In this document: positions 60,294-64,000 of the stretch, piece after piece | Position numbering within the stretch: the first letter of the stretch is position 1 | How the letters are laid out: the number at the start of each line of letters is the position of its first letter | Origin: Saliniramus sp050485405 | GTDB lineage: Bacteria; Pseudomonadota; Alphaproteobacteria; Rhizobiales; Beijerinckiaceae | Length of the DNA stretch: 64,000 nucleotides | Reading direction: 5' to 3' | Assembly (NCBI GenBank): GCA_050485405.1 | Contig: JBJHBI010000006.1 | Location: 29,781-93,780 of the forward strand | Translations under genes and position numbers: made by a program | The notes under the pieces: model-generated | What the model was told of the DNA's origin: nothing | Seen by the model: only the letters and a program-made list of their open reading frames with translations | Databases searched by the model: none

Positions 60294-61667
60294 ATGAAGA
60301 ACAAGCTTTGCGCCGGCGTGGCCATCGCGGCGATGGCTATCGGCACTGCTGGCATGACCGGTAGCGCGACCGCTCAGGAACTCGTCTTCACCCCGGGCGA
60401 GGACGAGCGGCTGAACTGGTCGAGCTTCGAGGAATTCGCCGAGGCGCATGATTTCTCCGGCGAACGGCTGACGATCGCCGGCCCGTGGACCGGCCTCGAC
60501 GCCCGCCTCGTCGAGAGCGTCCTGGCCTATTTCGCCGAGGCGACCGGAGCCGAAGTCGTCTATTCCGGCTCGGACAGCTTCGAGCAGGACATCGTGATCT
60601 CCACCCAGGCGGGTTCCGCGCCCAACATCGCGGTCTTCCCGCAGCCCGGGCTCGCATCCGACATGGCCGCACAGGGCTTCCTCGAGCCGCTGGGAGACGA
60701 GACCGCCGAATGGGTTCGCGAGAACTATTCCGCCGGCGAATCCTGGGTCGAGCTCGGCACGTTTGCCGGCCCAGACGGCGAGGAGGCGCTGTTTGGCTTC
60801 TTCTACAAGGTCGATGTCAAATCTCTGGTCTGGTACAGCCCCGACCAGTTCTTCGAGGACGGCTACGACGTTCCCGAGACGATGGAGGAGCTCAAGGCGC
60901 TGACCGAGCAGATCGTCGCGGATGGCGGTACGCCGTGGTGCATCGGCCTCGGCGCCGGCGCCGCAACTGGCTGGCCGGCGACCGACTGGGTCGAGGATCT
61001 GATGCTGCGGCTGCATGATCCGGAAGTCTATGACGGCTGGGTCGACAATTCGATCCCCTTCGACGATCCGCGCGTCGTCGAGGCGATCGAGGAATTCGGC
61101 TGGTTCGCCCGCAACGACGATTTCGTCGCCGGTGGCGTCGCCGCCGTGCCCACCACCGATTTCCGCGACAGCCCCGGCGGCCTGTTCACCTTCCCGCCGG
61201 GCTGCTACATGCACAAGCAGGCGAGCTTCATCCCGACATTCTTCCCCGAGGGTGCGGAATACGGCTTCGATTTCGACTTCTTCTACTTCCCCGCTTACGA
61301 AGATCGTGATCTGGGCAGCCCGGTCATGGGTGCCGGCACGTTGTTCGCGATCACCGACGATTCGGAGGCGGCGCGCGGCCTGATGGCCTTCCTGCAGACG
61401 CCCATCGCGCATGAGATCTGGATGGCGCAATCGGGCTTCCTCACGCCCTTCCTGGAGGCCAATCCGGAAGCCTATGGCGACGATTCCTTGCGTGCCATGG
61501 GCGAGATCCTGCTCGAAGCCACGACTTTCCGCTTCGACGCATCCGATCTGATGCCCGGCGAAATCGGGGCCGGTGCCTTCTGGACCGGCATGGTCGATTT
61601 CACCACCGGCGCCGATGCCGAGGATGTCGCGCGCATGATCCAGGAGCGCTGGGACGCCATGCGCTGA
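60294..61667 (+). CDS. aglE: Alpha-glucoside ABC transporter binding protein
   Basis: A 457-residue SBP family 1 protein. A signal peptide (MKNKLCAGVAIAAMAIGTAG onward to ATAQ) precedes GWTGLDARLVESVL-like PWTGLDARLVESVLAYFAEAT, VFPQPGLASDMAAQGFLEPL, and WCIGLGAGAATGWPATDWVED, which agree with AglE. HMKQ-like CYMHKQASFIPTFFPEGAEYG is the ligand region typical of the family. It delivers sucrose, maltose, trehalose-type disaccharides to AglFG. Confidence 0.92.
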   Translation: MKNKLCAGVAIAAMAIGTAGMTGSATAQELVFTPGEDERLNWSSFEEFAEAHDFSGERLTIAGPWTGLDARLVESVLAYFAEATGAEVVYSGSDSFEQDIVISTQAGSAPNIAVFPQPGLASDMAAQGFLEPLGDETAEWVRENYSAGESWVELGTFAGPDGEEALFGFFYKVDVKSLVWYSPDQFFEDGYDVPETMEELKALTEQIVADGGTPWCIGLGAGAATGWPATDWVEDLMLRLHDPEVYDGWVDNSIPFDDPRVVEAIEEFGWFARNDDFVAGGVAAVPTTDFRDSPGGLFTFPPGCYMHKQASFIPTFFPEGAEYGFDFDFFYFPAYEDRDLGSPVMGAGTLFAITDDSEAARGLMAFLQTPIAHEIWMAQSGFLTPFLEANPEAYGDDSLRAMGEILLEATTFRFDASDLMPGEIGAGAFWTGMVDFTTGADAEDVARMIQERWDAMR

Positions 61668-61698
61668 TCCGCCTGACCGTGGCGAGACTTTCGCTCTC

Positions 61699-61726
61699 GC
61701 GTTGCGCGGGCAATCCCGCGCAACGC
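61699..61726 (+). promoter_or_regulatory. Intra-operon hairpin between aglE and aglF
   Basis: Perfect 12-bp stem GCGTTGCGCGGG (61699-61710) with CCCGCGCAACGC (61715-61726) and loop CAAT. It lies 32 bases after the aglE stop. No T-run follows, so probably an mRNA stabiliser or attenuator, as known for malE-malF. Confidence 0.75.
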
Positions 61727-61779
61727 CGATCCGCCCTGCATCACAACAAACAAAGCAGGTCTCCGGGAGGAAAAGCGTC

Positions 61780-62760
61780 ATGACACCGATGCTGCAGGGT
61801 CTGTTGACGATCACGATCGGCGTCGGCGCCTGTGTGGGCTATTTCTACGCGGCGAACCTGTTTCTCGACAAGGTTCTCCTGCCCGCACGCGGCCCCAATG
61901 CCGGGCGCAACATCAACCGCGCGAACCGCATCAGGCCCTGGATATTCCTCTTTCCCGCCCTGTTCGTGCTCGGGCTCTATCTGGTCTACCCGGTCGTCGG
62001 GTCGTTCTACCGCTCATTGTTCGATCGGTCCGGGAACGACTTCATCGGCCTCGGCAATTACGTCGCGCTGTTCAATTCCGGAGCCTTCCGTCAGAGCGTG
62101 TTCAACAACCTGCTCTGGATCGTCGTGGTGCCGGCCTCGGCGACCTTCATCGGGCTCGTCGCGGCCCAGCTCACCGACCGGCTGAGCTGGGGCAACATCG
62201 CCAAATCGATGATCTTCATGCCGATGGCGATCTCCTTCGTCGGCGCATCGCTGATCTGGAAATTCGTCTATGCCAACAATCCGGATATCGGCCTGATCAA
62301 CGCCCTGCGCTTCGCGTTCGGCGCCGAGCGCAGCGTCGACGTCATCCAGATTCCGTTCTGGAACAATTTCTTCCTGATGGTGATCCTGATCTGGATCAAG
62401 ACGGGCTTCGCCATGGTGATTCTCTCCGCCGCCCTGCGCGGAATCCCCGAGGAGACCATCGAAGCCGCGATCATCGACGGGGCCAGTCCGTGGCAGGTCT
62501 TCTTCAAGATCAAGGTGCCGCAGATCATGGGCACGATCGTTGTCGTCTGGACGACGATCACCATCCTCGTGCTGAAAGTCTTCGACATCGTCTACACGAT
62601 GACGGGCGGCAATTTCGGTACTGAAATCCTGCCCAGCTACATGATGAGCTACATGTTCCGCGACGACGGGCGCGCCACGGCGGTCGCCTTCGTCATCATG
62701 ATCCTCGTCCTGCCGGTCATGATCTGGAACATCGTTCAGACGCGACGCGAATTTCGTTGA
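61780..62760 (+). CDS. aglF: Alpha-glucoside ABC permease AglF
   Basis: A 326-residue MalF-like permease with six to seven helices. A first helix (LLTITIGVGACVGYFYAANLF) is followed by a cytoplasmic basic loop, then WIFLFPALFVLGLYLVYPVV. The EAA loop is EETIEAAIIDGASPWQVFFKIKVPQI. ATG 61780 has GGGAGG nine bases upstream; the frame is open further upstream across the hairpin but without homology. Pairs with AglG. Confidence 0.92.
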   Translation: MTPMLQGLLTITIGVGACVGYFYAANLFLDKVLLPARGPNAGRNINRANRIRPWIFLFPALFVLGLYLVYPVVGSFYRSLFDRSGNDFIGLGNYVALFNSGAFRQSVFNNLLWIVVVPASATFIGLVAAQLTDRLSWGNIAKSMIFMPMAISFVGASLIWKFVYANNPDIGLINALRFAFGAERSVDVIQIPFWNNFFLMVILIWIKTGFAMVILSAALRGIPEETIEAAIIDGASPWQVFFKIKVPQIMGTIVVVWTTITILVLKVFDIVYTMTGGNFGTEILPSYMMSYMFRDDGRATAVAFVIMILVLPVMIWNIVQTRREFR

Positions 62761-62772
62761 GGAGGCGGGATA

Positions 62773-63927
62773 ATGGATTCCATCGCCGGTAGAAAATCGC
62801 GCCTCACCTGGGCCGTGAACATCGCCGTGGTGCTGCTCGTCGTCATCTGGCTGATCCCGACCATCGGACTATTCGTCTCCTCATTCCGCGACCGGGACCA
62901 AATCTCGCAATCGGGTTGGTGGGTGGCGCCGTTGCCGGTGGAGCTCACCTTCCGCAGCCGTGTCGATCCCGATGCACAACGCGAGGTGAACGGCACCTTC
63001 GTGATCGAAGGCAACGTCTTCGCCGATCCGGCCAATGCCACGCGCTTTCCCGATGCGCGCGGCGAGGTGGTCAATTTCGGCATACGCGGCGCTGCGCCGA
63101 CGGAGTTTCCCGCAGGCTCCGTAGCGGAGCTGCGCACCGGGGGCACGCTCACGGTCGAGCGCGACGGCACCTTCCTCGTCGAAACCCCCGACGCCTTCGG
63201 TCCCCGGGGCCCGACAATCTATTTCGAAGCGCGAACACCGCCGCAATTCACCCTGCGAAACTACTGGACCGTCCTCACCGCCGACGGGATGGACCGCGCC
63301 TTCGTCAACACGCTGACGGTCACCATCCCCGCCACGATCATCCCGATCCTGATCGCCGCATTCGCAGCCTATGCGCTGGCCTGGATGCGCTTTCCGGGGC
63401 GTGCGCTCCTGATCGCCGGGATCGTCGGGCTGCTCGTCGTGCCGCTTCAACTCGCGCTGGTACCGCTGTTGCGGCTGCATACCAGTATCGGGATCGGACA
63501 GAGCTTCATGGGGATCTGGCTCGCACATACCGGTTTCGGCATGCCGCTCGCGATCTATCTCCTGCGCAATTACATGGCCGGCCTGCCGCGCGACATTATC
63601 GAGAGCGCACGCGTCGACGGTGCCACCGATTTTCAGGTCTTCACCAGGATCGTCCTGCCATTGTCCTTCCCGGCGCTGGCCTCCTTCGCGATCTTCCAGT
63701 TCCTCTGGACCTGGAACGATCTCCTCGTCGCGAAGGTGTTCCTGCCGTCGGGGCCGGATTTCCAGGTCATGACGGTGAAGATCGCCGATGACCTGCTCGG
63801 CTCTCGCGGGGGCGACTGGGGCATTCTCGCCACCGCCGCCTTCGTCTCGATCGGCGTGCCGCTGGTCGTCTTCTTCACATTGCAGCGATACCTCGTGCGA
63901 GGTCTGCTGGCGGGTTCGGTCAAGTAG
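62773..63927 (+). CDS. aglG: Alpha-glucoside ABC permease AglG
   Basis: A 384-residue MalG-like permease. One N-terminal helix (VNIAVVLLVVIWLIPTIGLFV) is followed by an unusually long periplasmic region of ~130 residues (GWWVAPLPVELTFRSRVDPD onward), which AglG proteins have, then five helices with EAA loop RDIIESARVDGATDFQVFTRIVLP. Twelve bases after aglF with GGAGG before the ATG. Confidence 0.92.
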   Translation: MDSIAGRKSRLTWAVNIAVVLLVVIWLIPTIGLFVSSFRDRDQISQSGWWVAPLPVELTFRSRVDPDAQREVNGTFVIEGNVFADPANATRFPDARGEVVNFGIRGAAPTEFPAGSVAELRTGGTLTVERDGTFLVETPDAFGPRGPTIYFEARTPPQFTLRNYWTVLTADGMDRAFVNTLTVTIPATIIPILIAAFAAYALAWMRFPGRALLIAGIVGLLVVPLQLALVPLLRLHTSIGIGQSFMGIWLAHTGFGMPLAIYLLRNYMAGLPRDIIESARVDGATDFQVFTRIVLPLSFPALASFAIFQFLWTWNDLLVAKVFLPSGPDFQVMTVKIADDLLGSRGGDWGILATAAFVSIGVPLVVFFTLQRYLVRGLLAGSVK

Positions 63928-63968
63928 AAACGGCGCGGTGCCGGAACGACAAGAGGGAGCGTTGGTCG

Positions 63969-64000
63969 ATGGCGGAGCTGAAACTCACGGGGGTCGAAAA
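63969..64000 (+). CDS. ABC transporter ATP-binding protein, N-terminal fragment (AglK/UgpC-type)
   Basis: Only MAELKLTGVEK is present before the window ends. That opening matches sugar-ABC ATPases of the MalK/UgpC/AglK group, and the gene lies 41 bases after aglG with GAGGGAG upstream. The rest is outside the window. Gene symbol aglK would be expected by operon context. Confidence 0.7.
   Translation, partial: MAELKLTGVE

Overview
The window is high-GC bacterial DNA, dense with genes in long overlapping operons. It looks like an alphaproteobacterium, most likely Hyphomicrobiales (Rhizobiales) or a close relative. The grounds are family content recalled from knowledge, not a search: an aglEFG/aglA alpha-glucoside locus, a hemP-hmuTUV haem locus with a TonB receptor, heterotetrameric sarcosine oxidase (soxBDAG), urtABCDE, glnE, a DUF2007 protein and a TAXI-TRAP transporter. 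The genus cannot be fixed from the sequence.

Layout. 1-9.4 kb is housekeeping and signalling: the end of galU, a secreted M15-type peptidase, an unrecognised Cys-free protein with an acidic tyrosine-rich repeat tail and an AT-rich promoter, a PAS-GGDEF-EAL protein whose EAL half looks dead, a DUF2007/methyltransferase/GNAT mini-operon, and a polyprenyl diphosphate synthase. 9.6-10.1 kb is a decayed IS3-family element.

10.2-36.2 kb is a catabolic region built on flavoprotein amine oxidation. A minus-strand operon of eleven genes (22.8 to 10.2 kb) encodes three related DAO-type oxidoreductases, an HcnABC/opine-oxidase-like three-subunit dehydrogenase, a short-chain dehydrogenase and a complete peptide/opine-type ABC importer. 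A LysR regulator is divergent from it. Next come an MmgE/PrpD protein, a GATase1-AraC regulator, soxBDAG, another DAO-type oxidoreductase and a TAXI-TRAP importer. The likely theme is uptake of N-substituted amino acids or amines, then oxidative removal of the N-substituent. No substrate can be named from the sequence.

36.3-44.7 kb is a complete haem-iron locus: hemP-hmuTUV on the minus strand and, divergently, receptor, ABM-type monooxygenase, HutX-like carrier, exbB, exbD and tonB. A near-perfect 21-bp palindrome lies between the two arms. 44.8-45.2 kb is a second IS3-family remnant. 45.2-51.1 kb is urtABCDE for urea, with a perfect 10-bp inverted repeat upstream of urtA. 51.5-52.0 kb has transposase debris and a tRNA-Leu(GAG). 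52.1-57.1 kb has an orphan branched-chain-type binding protein, a glutathione transferase and glnE. 57.2-64 kb is an alpha-glucoside locus: aglA and a fructokinase on the minus strand, and aglE-aglF-aglG-(ATPase, cut by the window end) on the plus strand.

Across the window, three ABC importers (peptide-type, urea, alpha-glucoside) each have a perfect 10-12 bp hairpin between the binding-protein gene and the first permease gene. The TRAP system has an imperfect one. These probably stabilise the binding-protein message or weaken read-through into the permeases.
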